Assembly: GCF_014297575.1 (NCBI RefSeq)
Contig: NZ_CP060412.1
Location: forward strand, 3,286,001-3,350,000
Source: Dyella telluris
GTDB lineage: Bacteria > Pseudomonadota > Gammaproteobacteria > Xanthomonadales > Rhodanobacteraceae
DNA length: 64,000 nt
Direction: 5' to 3'
The translations under genes and the position numbers were made by a program. Position 1 is the first letter of the stretch; each line of letters opens with the position of its first letter. This document shows, piece by piece, positions 28,569 to 38,760 of this stretch. A model generated the notes under the pieces. The model was not told the DNA's origin. It made no database searches and was given only the letters and a program-made list of their open reading frames with translations.

Positions 28569-28997
28569 TCTCCGGTAGTAGAGCGTGTTCACTATGCGGC
28601 GCCCGGGAACGGGAGGGCGGCCGCATCGCAGCGTCGCAGTGTATGTCGTCCGGAGGTGGTAGATTGCGTTGATCCGTACAGCGATCAAGTAGTCTGCTGT
28701 CGGGGTTGGACCGTCCGGATTGTCGCCGCAGGGAAACGTTGCCGACCGCGCCCACGGTCGGCCGCCGGTGGCGGCAAACCGTTCGATTCAATGACGTAGA
28801 GCGCTATACCTGAGATTTCAACTTGACGTCACGTCGGGCAGGCGGTAAACAGCAACGCACGAGTGCCTGCCGGCTGAACGATAGCCGTACGACGTCACTG
28901 ACGTGCGGTTTTTGTATTTTCACGATGTGACTGCCAGCCCATCGGTTGGCGGTCGCACGGTTTACCTGGAGCCAGGGGCGGGTCGCAGGGGGGTGTT
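28569..28997. other. Divergent control region between gshB and the pil-chp cluster
   Basis: 429 nt without a supported gene. It contains the palindrome TGACGTCA at 28824-28831 and the inverted repeat ACGTCA-C-TGACGT at 28892-28904. TATTTT at 28915-28920 could be a -10 element for pilG. TCAC-GAT-GTGA at 28921-28931 is a further short palindrome. The GTG of pilG has a GCAGGGGGG ribosome site. Confidence 0.55.
28824..28904 (+). promoter_or_regulatory. Repeated TGACGT palindromes, possible operator for pilG
   Basis: Two palindromic elements built from the same TGACGT half-site: TGACGTCA (28824-28831) and ACGTCACTGACGT (28892-28904). Their centres are about 70 nt apart. They lie 95-175 nt upstream of pilG. 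The motif is seen directly; a regulator binding there is inference. Confidence 0.35.
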
Positions 28998-29399
28998 GTG
29001 AACTTGAATATAAGTGGAAATGGCTTGGCCGGCCTTAAGGTCATGGTTATCGACGACTCGAAAACCATCCGTCGTACCGCCGAAACCTTGCTGAAGAAGG
29101 AAGGTTGCGACGTGCTCACGGCGGTGGACGGTTTCGAGGCGCTCGCCAAGATCTCCGACCAGAAGCCCGCGATCATCTTCGTCGACATCATGATGCCGCG
29201 CCTCGACGGCTATCAGACGTGCGCGCTGATCAAGAACAACCCGCAGTTCCGCGGGACGCCCGTGATCATGCTGAGCTCGAAGGACGGCCTGTTCGACAAG
29301 GCACGCGGGCGCATCGTGGGCGCAGAACAATACTTGACCAAGCCGTTCACGCGAGATGAACTGCTGGGTGCAATCCATCGACATGTCGTTACGGTTTAA
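28998..29399 (+). CDS. pilG: Twitching-motility response regulator PilG
   Basis: A 133-residue stand-alone receiver domain, the CheY-like output of the Pil-Chp pathway that promotes pilus extension. Phosphoacceptor Asp63 is in FVDIMMPRLDGYQ; the acidic pair is in MVIDDSKTIRRTAETLL and the conserved Lys115 in YLTKPF. The SKT..T and LKKEGC wording is typical of PilG rather than PilH. GTG start. First gene of the seven-gene cluster. Confidence 0.95.
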   Translation: MNLNISGNGLAGLKVMVIDDSKTIRRTAETLLKKEGCDVLTAVDGFEALAKISDQKPAIIFVDIMMPRLDGYQTCALIKNNPQFRGTPVIMLSSKDGLFDKARGRIVGAEQYLTKPFTRDELLGAIHRHVVTV

Positions 29400-29430
29400 G
29401 TCCGGCGACTACAGGGTCTGAGGGGGGCCT

Positions 29431-29802
29431 GTGGCCAATATTCTCATCATCGACGACTCGCCGACGGACGTGCGCGTGTTCACCACGCTGCTCGAACGCG
29501 CGGGTTACCAGGTTGACTCCATCGGCAACGCGGAAGACGGCATTGAGCGCGTGCGCGAACGGAAGCCTGATCTGGTCATCATGGACGTCATCATGCCGGG
29601 CATGAATGGCTTCCAGGCCACGCGCACGCTGACGCGCGACCCGGTTACGTCAGGCATTCCGATCGTCATGATCACCACCAAGTCCATGGAGACCGACCGC
29701 GTGTGGGGCCTGCGCCAGGGTGCGCGTGCCTTCATCACCAAGCCGGTCAACGAAAAGGACCTGCTGGCCTGCATCAACGATCTTCTGCCCAGCGCGGCGT
29801 GA
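29431..29802 (+). CDS. pilH: Twitching-motility response regulator PilH
   Basis: A 123-residue receiver domain. Phosphoacceptor Asp52 is in VIMDVIMPGMNGFQ, the acidic pair in LIIDDSPTDVRVFTTLL and Lys in FITKPVNEKDLL. PilH counteracts PilG, probably as a phosphate sink or retraction regulator. GTG start with a GAGGGGGGC ribosome site, 31 nt after pilG and 7 nt before pilI. Confidence 0.94.
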   Translation: MANILIIDDSPTDVRVFTTLLERAGYQVDSIGNAEDGIERVRERKPDLVIMDVIMPGMNGFQATRTLTRDPVTSGIPIVMITTKSMETDRVWGLRQGARAFITKPVNEKDLLACINDLLPSAA

Positions 29803-29809
29803 GGCCAGC

Positions 29810-30349
29810 ATGAGCCAGACTGCCTCGCTCCTGCCTTTTGAAATCCTTGCCCATTACGAGCGCCTTTCGCTGGCGCACGCATCGGGCACGCCGGAAACGC
29901 TGGAGGCCCCGGGCCTCTGGCGTGGCATTGGTTTCCGTGCCGGCAGCCGCCTGTTCGTCAGCGGCATCGACGAGATCAGCGAACTGCTGGCCGTGCCCTC
30001 GCTGACCCAGGTGCCGGGCACCCAGGCCTGGCTGCTGGGCGTGGCGAACGTGCGCGGCAACCTGGTGCCGGTCATCGACCTGGCACGATTCCTGTTTGGC
30101 GAACGCACGCAGTCGACCGAGCGCACGCGACTCCTCGTGGTGCGCCAGGGTGGCGGCAGCGTGGCTTTGATGGTGGACGAGGTCTTCGGACAGCGTACGG
30201 TCGATGCGGAACAGCGCCGTCACGCCGAAGAGGAAAACGATCCGCGCCTTACCCGTTTTGTGGACGATCGCGTAGGCGAGCCGAGGCTGGCGGTGTTCAG
30301 CATGGGCAAGCTGGTGCGCGCTCCGGATTTCCGTCAGGCCGCGGCCTGA
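29810..30349 (+). CDS. pilI: CheW-like adaptor PilI
   Basis: A 179-residue CheW-domain protein that couples the receptor PilJ to the kinase ChpA. It has LWRGIGFRAGSRLFVSGIDEISELLAVPSLTQVPGTQAWLLGVANVRGNLVPVIDL, the CheW core with its NVRG motif. The start at 29810 lies 7 nt after pilH. The C-terminus AVFSMGKLVRAPDFRQAAA is typical. Confidence 0.94.
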   Translation: MSQTASLLPFEILAHYERLSLAHASGTPETLEAPGLWRGIGFRAGSRLFVSGIDEISELLAVPSLTQVPGTQAWLLGVANVRGNLVPVIDLARFLFGERTQSTERTRLLVVRQGGGSVALMVDEVFGQRTVDAEQRRHAEEENDPRLTRFVDDRVGEPRLAVFSMGKLVRAPDFRQAAA

Positions 30350-30466
30350 CGCGCAAGCGTTTGGACAACTAAGTAGGACCGGCGCTGCTCAAGGCCGGAA
30401 TCAGGGCGATGATCCGACGCTTTCGCGGCCAGGGGTTGCGAAGCGTAGAAGGGCGAGGTGAACGAA

Positions 30467-32497
30467 ATGAGCACTACAGGGGGCATGGGCAAGGAGCGAG
30501 GTTATACAGGCCTCATCATTGCGCTGGTCATTGCGTTCGGTTTCACGGGTGTCGACTTCGCCATGCTCACGTTGCGTGGCCGCGAGGACGCGCAGGCGAC
30601 GGGTCTTACCACCCAGATCCAGGTGTTGTCGCAGCAGACCGCGAAGCTCGCACTGGAAGCCGCGGACGGTAACGTCGACTCCTTCAAGGAGCTCGAAACC
30701 AACCGCAACACCATCGATGCGGCCGTTCAGCGCCTGAACAAGGGCGATGAAAAGAGCGGCATGAAGCCGTACGCCGACAACAACGCCACCCCGGCGGGCC
30801 GCGCGGTCAGCGCGCTCAGCAACGCCTGGGGCCAGCTCGATGCGGACATCGGCAAGATCCTCTCGAACAAGACGCTGGTGGTGGACTCCTCCCAGCGCGC
30901 CGCCACCCTGGGTCGCGACCTGCCACTGCTGAACTCCAGCATGGAGCAGGTGGTGAACATCCTGCAGCAGCGCGGCGGCAGTGCGGAGCAGACCTATACC
31001 TCCGCCCGCCAGATGCTGCTGGCCGACCGTATGATCCGCCGAGTGCAGGAAGTGCTGCAGGGTGGTGACGCCTCGCAGCCGGCCGCCGACGGCCTGGCCC
31101 GCGACGGCCAGCTGTACGGCTCGGTGCTCAAGGGCCTGCTGGAAGGCAATACCGAAGTGGGCGTGCGCTCGATGGGCGACGCCAACGCACGCAAGATCCT
31201 CACCGACATGCAGGCCCAGTGGGACAACCTGCAGGACCCGGTGGGCAAGCTGGTCAGCGCGGCCGGCAACCTCAGCGAAGTGAAGCGCTCGGGCAACCAG
31301 GCCTCGCTCGACTCGCAGAACGTGCTGCTGCGCGCGAACGAACTGGCCGACCAGATCGGCAAGCTGCCGACCCGCCGCCTGTTCCCGAACCTGTGGTGGG
31401 GCGTGCTCGGTGCGATCGGCGCGGCCTCGTTCCTGGCCGTCCTTATCGTGCAGCTGATCGCCGACCAACGCCGCCGCTTCCAGGAATCGACCGAACTCAA
31501 CCAGCGTAACCAGGAGGCCATCATGCGCCTGCTGGACGAAATGGGTTCGCTCGCCGAAGGTGACCTGACCGTCAAGACCACGGTGACCGAAGACATCACC
31601 GGCGCCATCGCCGACTCGGTGAACTACGCCATCGACGAGCTGCGCACCCTGGTGACGACGATCAACGAGACGTCCGAGCAGGTGTCGTCCTCGGCCCAGG
31701 AAACGCAGACCACCGCGCGCCACCTGGCCGAATCGGCCCAGAACCAGGCGCAGCGCATCAGCACCGCGACCACTGCGATCAACCAGATCGCGAGCCTGAT
31801 GGATACGGTGTCCAAGGACTCCGCCGAGTCGGCCGACGTGGCCGAACGCTCGGTGAAAATCGCATCGCGCGGCGCCGAAGTGGTGCGCGAGACGATTTCG
31901 GGCATGGACTCGATCCGCGACCAGATCCAGGAAACGTCCAAGCGAATCAAGCGACTGGGCGAATCCTCGCAGGAGATCGGCTCCATCGTGGAACTGATCA
32001 ACGACATTGCCGAGCAGACCAACATCCTCGCCTTGAACGCCGCCATCCAGGCAGCGTCGGCGGGTGAAGCGGGTCGCGGTTTCGCAGTGGTGGCAGACGA
32101 AGTGCAGCGCCTCGCAGAACGTTCCGCGAGCGCGACGAAGCGAATCGAAACGCTGGTTCAGACCATTCAGTCCGATACCAACGAAGCGGTGAACTCGATG
32201 GAACAGACCACCGCGGAAGTGGTGGCCGGTGCCCGACTCGCGGAGGACGCGGGTAGCGCGCTGGGTGACATCGAGCGCGTGTCGCACGACTTGTCGGCGC
32301 TGATTCAGAACATCTCGACCCAGGCGCGCCAGCAGTCCACCGCGGCCACCGATATTTCGGTGTCGATGAATGCGATCCAGGAAATCACCTCGCAGACCTC
32401 GCAGGGCGCGAGCCAGACGGCCGACTCCATCGGTTACCTGGCCCAGCTGGCGAGTGACCTGCGTCGTTCGGTGGCTCACTTCAAGCTGCCGGGTTGA
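30467..32497 (+). CDS. pilJ: Type IV pilus chemoreceptor PilJ
   Basis: A 676-residue methyl-accepting chemotaxis-type receptor that senses pilin or surface contact and activates ChpA. One membrane helix lies at about residues 12-34 and the second at about 305-328 ([21 protein letters not shown]). The periplasmic part between them is two PilJ-type helical modules. HAMP follows, then the signalling domain with the hairpin core [24 protein letters not shown] 30467 is preferred over a GTG nine bases upstream because GAGG is correctly spaced. No CheR-type methylase follows it. Confidence 0.95.
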   Translation: MSTTGGMGKERGYTGLIIALVIAFGFTGVDFAMLTLRGREDAQATGLTTQIQVLSQQTAKLALEAADGNVDSFKELETNRNTIDAAVQRLNKGDEKSGMKPYADNNATPAGRAVSALSNAWGQLDADIGKILSNKTLVVDSSQRAATLGRDLPLLNSSMEQVVNILQQRGGSAEQTYTSARQMLLADRMIRRVQEVLQGGDASQPAADGLARDGQLYGSVLKGLLEGNTEVGVRSMGDANARKILTDMQAQWDNLQDPVGKLVSAAGNLSEVKRSGNQASLDSQNVLLRANELADQIGKLPTRRLFPNLWWGVLGAIGAASFLAVLIVQLIADQRRRFQESTELNQRNQEAIMRLLDEMGSLAEGDLTVKTTVTEDITGAIADSVNYAIDELRTLVTTINETSEQVSSSAQETQTTARHLAESAQNQAQRISTATTAINQIASLMDTVSKDSAESADVAERSVKIASRGAEVVRETISGMDSIRDQIQETSKRIKRLGESSQEIGSIVELINDIAEQTNILALNAAIQAASAGEAGRGFAVVADEVQRLAERSASATKRIETLVQTIQSDTNEAVNSMEQTTAEVVAGARLAEDAGSALGDIERVSHDLSALIQNISTQARQQSTAATDISVSMNAIQEITSQTSQGASQTADSIGYLAQLASDLRRSVAHFKLPG

Positions 32498-32583
32498 GTG
32501 GTTAGTTGGCTGATAACGATTTTCACAGGGGGCAACCTCGCCGGTTGCGTGACAAACCGTTACGTGGCCGTTGAGAGGGGCGC

Positions 32584-35500
32584 ATGAGACTTCAAGACCA
32601 TATCGATTTCACCACCCTGCAGTGGGTCAAGCCCGAGCTCGACGAGACGCTCGCCCTTGCCCGCGAGGCGCTGGAGTCCTACGTCGACAACCCGGGCAAC
32701 CGGGATGCGATGCGTTCCTGTGCGGACAGCCTGCATCAGGTGCACGGCACGCTGCGCATGGTCGAGCTGTATGGCGCGGCCATGGTCACCGAGGAGATGG
32801 AAACGCTTGCCATCGCCCTGCTGGAAGACCACGTCGCCCAACGCGAGGAAGCCTATGCCGCGCTGATGCGCGGCCTGATGCAGCTGCCTGATTACCTGGA
32901 ACGCCTGTCCGGTGGTCATCGCGACGTGCCGGTAGTGCTGTTGCCGCTGCTGAACGACCTGCGCTCCAGTCGTGGCCAGCAGGCACTGCATGAATCGGCA
33001 CTGTTCACGCCGAATCTTGAAATGGCGTTGCCGGCCCAGGCGCCGGCGTCGATGCCGGACATCAGCGTCGAACGCCAGCGCAACGAAGTGACCACGCTGC
33101 GCCTGCGCTTCCAGCAGCAGCTGCTGTCGTGGTTCCGTGGCCAGGGTGGCGACCAGCAGCTCGGTGGCATGATCCAGACGCTGGACGCGATTACCGCGCG
33201 CTGCCATTCCGTGCCTGGCCGTCGCCTGTGGTGGATCGCCGCCGGCGTGCTGGAAGGCGTGCAGCAGGGTGCGCTCAAGGCGCAGGCGGGCGAAGTGCGC
33301 CAGCTGATCGGCAAGGTGGATCGCAGCATCCGCCAGCTGGTCGAACACGGCGAAGCCAGCCTGCGTGGCGGCGATGCCGACGAACTCGCGCGCAAGCTGC
33401 TCTACGTGGTGGGCCAGGTCCGTCAGGGCAGCCCCCGCATGGAGCAACTGCGCCAGACCTATGCGCTCGACGCGCTGCTGCCCGAGCAGAGCGAAGTCGA
33501 GCACGCACGTGGCTCCATGGCCGGTCACAACCGTGCCCTGCTCGATTCCGTCGCCAAGGCGTTGAAGGACGACCTGCTACGCGTCAAGGAATCGCTCGAT
33601 CTGTTCCTGCGCCAGACCGATGCCGATCCGGCCCAGCTCTCCGGCCAGACCGAGATCCTCGAGCGCGTGGGCGACACCCTGGGCATGCTCGCCCTGGGCG
33701 TGCCGCGTCGCGTGGTGAACGAACAGCGTCGTGTGCTGGAGGAAATTGCCAGCCGCGTGCGCAAGCCCGACGAAGAGCTGCTGCTCGACGTGGCCGGCGC
33801 GCTGCTCTACGTCGAAGCCTCGCTGGACGACCACATCGAGAGCCTGGGCGCCGAGGGTGAGGTGACCTACGAGTCGCCGACCACCATGCTGCCGCGCAGC
33901 GAAGCGCGCCATATCCTGGCGACGCTGATGCACGAGGCAACCGCCAACACCAGCAAGGTGAAGGACGCCATCGTTGCCTACGTCGAGTCCGGCTGGCAGT
34001 CCAGCCAGCTCGCCGATGTCGGCGCGCTGATGGAGGAAGTCGCCGGCGCCATGCGCATGTTGTCCGCACCGCGCCCGGCCGAACTGGCCGAAGGCATCGG
34101 CCGCTTCGTCGGCAACGAACTCCTGGCCGACCGCCGCGTGCCCAGCACTGCGCAGATGGATCATCTCGCCGACGCGCTGGCCGCACTCGAGTACTACCTG
34201 GAAGCCGCCCGCGAACATCGCGGTGGGCTGGAACACATTCTGGACGTTGCCGAGCACAGCCTCAGCAGCCTGGGTTACTGGCCGCCGCCGGCCGCCCGCG
34301 TGCCGTCGGACGACGACATGGACGAGGCGCCGGAACACATTGCCCGCGCCGCCGATGCCGCGCTGGCCGCGGCACTGTCCAACCAGCCTGAGCTGTCCGA
34401 GAGCGTCAGCCTTGGCCATGGCGACGATCTTGCCGGCCTCATCGTTGGCCACAGCGACACGCCGCTGCCGGAACCGCACGAGATCACCGGGCTGCGCCTG
34501 GCCGACACGGTGCACATCACGCCGCAGGAGCCCGTGCACAGCGGCGAGGACGACTGGGTCGAGATCGAAGAAGAAGTGGTCGAGGAAGTGCCGGTTGCCG
34601 GCGCGGGTGCGATCGACGCGGGTTTCCAGTCGAGCACCGCCGGTATCGACGACGACATCCGCGACATCTTCCTGGAAGAAATGCAGGAAGAGATCGACAA
34701 CCTGCACGCTGCCCGCAAGACCTGGTTGGCCAACGCCGAGCAGATCGATGCGCTCACCTCGATCCGTCGTTCCTTCCACACGCTCAAGGGTTCCGGTCGC
34801 CTGGTCGGCGCCACCCTGCTGGGCGAGTTCTCGTGGAAGGTCGAGAACATGCTCAACCGCGTGCTGGATCAGTCGATCCCGCCGAACGAGGGCGTGCAGG
34901 AAACCGTCTCTGCCGCCATTGATGCCTTGCCGCAGCTGCGCGCCGCCCTGATGGGCGAGGGCGCCGTGAACGCGCCGGTCGTGGCCATCATGGAGATCGC
35001 CGAACGCCTGTCCGCCGGTCAGGTGGATGCGCGCCTCGCCGACATTCCGACCAGTGGCGCCACCGAGACCGTTCGCCGCATCGTCCGCCGTCGCGTGCCG
35101 CGTGTGAACGTGGATGCAGAAGCCGTTCCCGCCGCCAGCCTCGCCGACATCGAGGCCGCGCATGCCGAGCCGGCTGAGCCGGTACACCTGCACGACGTGA
35201 TCGAAGCACCGGTGATGCCGCCGATCGATCCGGTGCTGCTGGAAATCCTGCGCAGCGAAGTGGCGCAGTACCTGGCCACCATCCGCACGGCGATCAACCG
35301 TGTCGATGGCGAGCTGCGCGTGGAGGACAGCCTGCTGCGCGCCGTGCACACGCTGCATGGCGCCATCGCCATGGTCGACATCCCGTTGCTGACGCAGCTG
35401 CTGTCGCCGCTGGAAAGCCTGCTCAAGCGCCTGCGCGCCGCGGGCTTGCCGCTGTCGCCCGAAGGCGTGCTGCTGCTGAGCCAGAGCGCCGATGCCGTCG

Positions 35501-38500
35501 ACCACGTCATGAGCCAGTTCGACGTGCCGTCGCCGCAGCTGCCGGACCTTACGAGCCTGATCCATCGCCTGACCGAACTGCGCGACAGCCAGCCCGAGCC
35601 GAAGGTTGCTCACGTGCTGTTCGAGACGCCGGCCGACCAGGCGGACGAGACCTCGGCGCACGCTGCCGATATCGCCCACGAGGCGTCGCTTGCCGCGTCG
35701 CTGGATGAGGCGCTGTCGGATACGGCGCAGCCGATCGAACACATCGACCTGGCCACGCCCGCTTCCGACGAGTACGCGGATGAACTGCTTGCCGCGTTGG
35801 GCGAATACGACCTGGATGCGCACCTGCCGGTGTCGGAGCACTCGCCGGAGTCGGCGGAGCATGCCCCCGTGCACGCAGGCGTGGAAGAAGACGAGTTCAC
35901 TAAGGCCTACGCCGACCTCCTCGGCGAGGCGGAAACGCTGGAAGTCGGCCCGGTGGTCGACGACGTCCATGCGCCGGTCGAACCCGTCCACCTGCACGAA
36001 CTGAACCTCGACGAGGCGGAATCTGTCGCCGACGCCGCTGGTGCCGAGCACCCTGTGGTCGAAGAGACCGCGATGCCGGATGTCGTGGACGCAAACGAAG
36101 AGGCATCGGACGAACTGCCGGCCGTCATCGTCGACCTGCCGATCGAAGAGATCGAGCTGGAAGCGCCGACGATCGACGTGCCGGACGAAGAGATCGTGCT
36201 GGAAGCCCCGGTGTTCGACGAACCGGAGCCGGTGGCCGAAGTCTCCGAGCCGGTGGTGGAAGCCGCCGAGCCGGTGATCGAAGCTGCCGAGCCGGTGATC
36301 GAAGCCGTCGAACCGGTGGCTGCAGAGCCCGTTGCCGAAGAACCGGAAGTGGAAGCGCCTGTCGCGCACGCCACGCCGGAAGAGGTCGTCGACGAAAGCG
36401 CGCTGCTGCCGCACCAGATCGATCCCGACCTGCTGGAAATCTTCATCGAGGAAGCGCGCGAGATCCTGGATCACTCCGACAGCGTGCTGGCCCAGTGGCG
36501 CGCGGAGCCCACGGCCATCGAGCATCTGGCCGAGATCCAGCGCGATCTGCATACGCTCAAGGGCGGTGCGCGCATTGCCGGCATGGTGCCGGTGGGCGAC
36601 CTGACCCACGCCATCGAAACGGCGCTGGAAAAGCCGCTGCACGCGGAATCCGCGCACATCGGCGAGCTGATCGCCGCGCTGGAAACGGGCTTCGACAAGT
36701 TGCACGGCCTGGTGCAGATGGTGTCGCAGGGCCGCGCGGTGCCGTACCCGCAGGCCCTCATCGATCGCTTCCTGGCCATGGCCGGTGGCAGCCACGACGC
36801 GACGCCTGTCGCGGCGGACATTGCCAACGTCGTGCCGTTCCCCGCACGTACCGCGCCACTGCCGGAACTGCTGCCGGAAGAGCGCGACGAGGCCCCGGCA
36901 ACGCAGCAGGAGCAGATCCGCGTTCGCGCCGAACTGCTCGACACGCTGGTGAACCATGCCGGCGAGGTGGCGATCTACCGTTCGCGCCTCGAGCAGCAGG
37001 TGGCCGGTTACCGCTTCAACCTGGTCGAACTCGACCAGACCGTGCAGCGTCTGCGCGGTCAGCTGCGCATGATGGAAATCGAAACGGAAGCGCAGATCAT
37101 CGCGCGCTTCCAGCGCGAGCATCGCGAAGCGGGCATCTCGGTGTTCGACCCGCTCGAGCTCGACCGTTTCTCGCAGCTGCAGCAGTACTCGCGTGCGCTG
37201 GCCGAGTCGGTATCCGACCTTGTGTCCATCCAGGGCATGCTGGACGAACTGACCCGCCAGGCCGAAACGCTGCTGATCCAGCAGTCGCGCGTGAGCTCCG
37301 AACTGCAGGACGGCCTGCTGCGCACGCGCATGCTGCCGTTCGACACCATGGTGCCGAACCTGCGTCGCACGCTGCGCCAGGCTGCCCAGGAAGAAGGCAA
37401 GGGCGCCCAGCTGTACGTCGAAGGCGCCCACGGCGAAATGGACCGCAACCTGCTCGACCGCATCAAGGCGCCGTTCGAGCACATGCTGCGCAACGCCGTG
37501 GCACACGGTATCGAGTCGCCGGCCGATCGCCGCAAGGCGGGCAAGCCGGAAGAAGGCGCCGTGCGCATCCGCGTGGCACGTGAAGCCACCGAAGTGGTGG
37601 TGCGCGTCACCGACGACGGCCGTGGCCTGGACCGCGACGCCATCCGTAAGCGCGGCGTGGACCGTGGTCTGATCCGTGCCGACGCACGCATCAGCGACGA
37701 TCAGGTGCTTGCGCTCATCACACAGCCGGGCTTCTCCACTGCCAGCACCGTGACCCAGCTTGCTGGCCGCGGCGTGGGCATGGACGTGGTGGCGAACGAA
37801 ATCAAGCAGCTCGGCGGTGCACTGTCGATCGAGTCGAGGGAAGGCCAGGGCACCACGTTCGTGCTGCGCCTGCCGTTCACCCTCGCGGTGACCCAGGCCA
37901 TCCTGGTGCGCATCGGCGAATCCACCTTTGCCATTCCGATGACCTCGGTGCAGGGCGTGGCCCGCATCAGCCCGGCCGAACTGGCCGAGCGCATGGCCGA
38001 CGCGGAGCCCACGTTCCCGTACGGTGGCGAGAGCTTCGATATCCATGAACTGTCCAGCTTGCTGGGCATCGCACCCAACCACATCGCCGACGAAGAGCAG
38101 ATTCCGCTGCTGCTGACCCGTTCCGGTGACGTGCGCGCCGCCATCCGCATCGATGCGGTGATCGGTTCGCGCGAAATCGTGGTGAAGTCGGTTGGCCCGC
38201 AGATCAGTTCGGTGCCGGGCATCCTCGGCGCGACGATCATGGGTGACGGCTCGGTGCTGATCATTCTTGACCTGGCTCCGCTGGTGCGTCACGGCATCGC
38301 CCGTCGCCAGGCGCGACTGGACGAAGGCCTCAGTGCCGTGGCCACGCCGGTGGTGGATGAGCCGCGCGTGCGTCCGCTGGTGATGGTGGTCGACGACTCC
38401 ATCACCATGCGCAAGGTCACCGGCCGCGTGCTGGAACGCCACGAGTACGAAGTCGCCACCGCGAAGGACGGCGTCGACGCACTCGAGAAGCTGCACGAAC

Positions 38501-38760
38501 GCGTGCCCGACCTGATGCTGCTCGACATCGAGATGCCGCGCATGGACGGCTACGAGCTGGCCACGCACATGAAGGCTGATCCGCGACTGCGCGATGTGCC
38601 CATCATCATGATCACCTCGCGTACCGGCGATAAGCATCGCCAGCGTGCGTTCGACATTGGCGTGGATCGCTATCTCGGCAAGCCGTACCAGGAAGCCGAA
38701 TTGCTCGCGCAGATTGGCGAAGTGCTCGAACAGCGCATCACGGAGTCGTTCAATGGCTGA
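32584..38760 (+). CDS. chpA: Hybrid chemosensory kinase ChpA (PilL)
   Basis: A 2058-residue CheA-type kinase. HPt domains with phosphorylatable His are at His732 (SFHTLKGSGR), His922 (AVHTLHGAIA) and His1323 (DLHTLKGGAR). A FimL-like N-terminal HPt has His51 in SLHQVHG, where the usual Lys is His, and another degenerate module follows. A very acidic Glu/Pro/Val-rich linker spans about residues 1150-1270. Then come the dimerisation domain, the ATPase (HMLRNAVAHGIES, about residue 1633) with VTDDGRGLD, a CheW-like domain, and a C-terminal receiver with Asp1981 and Lys2033. It drives phosphorylation of PilG and PilH. Confidence 0.96.
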   Translation: MRLQDHIDFTTLQWVKPELDETLALAREALESYVDNPGNRDAMRSCADSLHQVHGTLRMVELYGAAMVTEEMETLAIALLEDHVAQREEAYAALMRGLMQLPDYLERLSGGHRDVPVVLLPLLNDLRSSRGQQALHESALFTPNLEMALPAQAPASMPDISVERQRNEVTTLRLRFQQQLLSWFRGQGGDQQLGGMIQTLDAITARCHSVPGRRLWWIAAGVLEGVQQGALKAQAGEVRQLIGKVDRSIRQLVEHGEASLRGGDADELARKLLYVVGQVRQGSPRMEQLRQTYALDALLPEQSEVEHARGSMAGHNRALLDSVAKALKDDLLRVKESLDLFLRQTDADPAQLSGQTEILERVGDTLGMLALGVPRRVVNEQRRVLEEIASRVRKPDEELLLDVAGALLYVEASLDDHIESLGAEGEVTYESPTTMLPRSEARHILATLMHEATANTSKVKDAIVAYVESGWQSSQLADVGALMEEVAGAMRMLSAPRPAELAEGIGRFVGNELLADRRVPSTAQMDHLADALAALEYYLEAAREHRGGLEHILDVAEHSLSSLGYWPPPAARVPSDDDMDEAPEHIARAADAALAAALSNQPELSESVSLGHGDDLAGLIVGHSDTPLPEPHEITGLRLADTVHITPQEPVHSGEDDWVEIEEEVVEEVPVAGAGAIDAGFQSSTAGIDDDIRDIFLEEMQEEIDNLHAARKTWLANAEQIDALTSIRRSFHTLKGSGRLVGATLLGEFSWKVENMLNRVLDQSIPPNEGVQETVSAAIDALPQLRAALMGEGAVNAPVVAIMEIAERLSAGQVDARLADIPTSGATETVRRIVRRRVPRVNVDAEAVPAASLADIEAAHAEPAEPVHLHDVIEAPVMPPIDPVLLEILRSEVAQYLATIRTAINRVDGELRVEDSLLRAVHTLHGAIAMVDIPLLTQLLSPLESLLKRLRAAGLPLSPEGVLLLSQSADAVDHVMSQFDVPSPQLPDLTSLIHRLTELRDSQPEPKVAHVLFETPADQADETSAHAADIAHEASLAASLDEALSDTAQPIEHIDLATPASDEYADELLAALGEYDLDAHLPVSEHSPESAEHAPVHAGVEEDEFTKAYADLLGEAETLEVGPVVDDVHAPVEPVHLHELNLDEAESVADAAGAEHPVVEETAMPDVVDANEEASDELPAVIVDLPIEEIELEAPTIDVPDEEIVLEAPVFDEPEPVAEVSEPVVEAAEPVIEAAEPVIEAVEPVAAEPVAEEPEVEAPVAHATPEEVVDESALLPHQIDPDLLEIFIEEAREILDHSDSVLAQWRAEPTAIEHLAEIQRDLHTLKGGARIAGMVPVGDLTHAIETALEKPLHAESAHIGELIAALETGFDKLHGLVQMVSQGRAVPYPQALIDRFLAMAGGSHDATPVAADIANVVPFPARTAPLPELLPEERDEAPATQQEQIRVRAELLDTLVNHAGEVAIYRSRLEQQVAGYRFNLVELDQTVQRLRGQLRMMEIETEAQIIARFQREHREAGISVFDPLELDRFSQLQQYSRALAESVSDLVSIQGMLDELTRQAETLLIQQSRVSSELQDGLLRTRMLPFDTMVPNLRRTLRQAAQEEGKGAQLYVEGAHGEMDRNLLDRIKAPFEHMLRNAVAHGIESPADRRKAGKPEEGAVRIRVAREATEVVVRVTDDGRGLDRDAIRKRGVDRGLIRADARISDDQVLALITQPGFSTASTVTQLAGRGVGMDVVANEIKQLGGALSIESREGQGTTFVLRLPFTLAVTQAILVRIGESTFAIPMTSVQGVARISPAELAERMADAEPTFPYGGESFDIHELSSLLGIAPNHIADEEQIPLLLTRSGDVRAAIRIDAVIGSREIVVKSVGPQISSVPGILGATIMGDGSVLIILDLAPLVRHGIARRQARLDEGLSAVATPVVDEPRVRPLVMVVDDSITMRKVTGRVLERHEYEVATAKDGVDALEKLHERVPDLMLLDIEMPRMDGYELATHMKADPRLRDVPIIMITSRTGDKHRQRAFDIGVDRYLGKPYQEAELLAQIGEVLEQRITESFNG

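Noticed and set aside
30401..32479. 692-codon open frame antisense to pilJ
   Set aside because: Low-complexity shadow of pilJ with no signal, motif or ribosome site.
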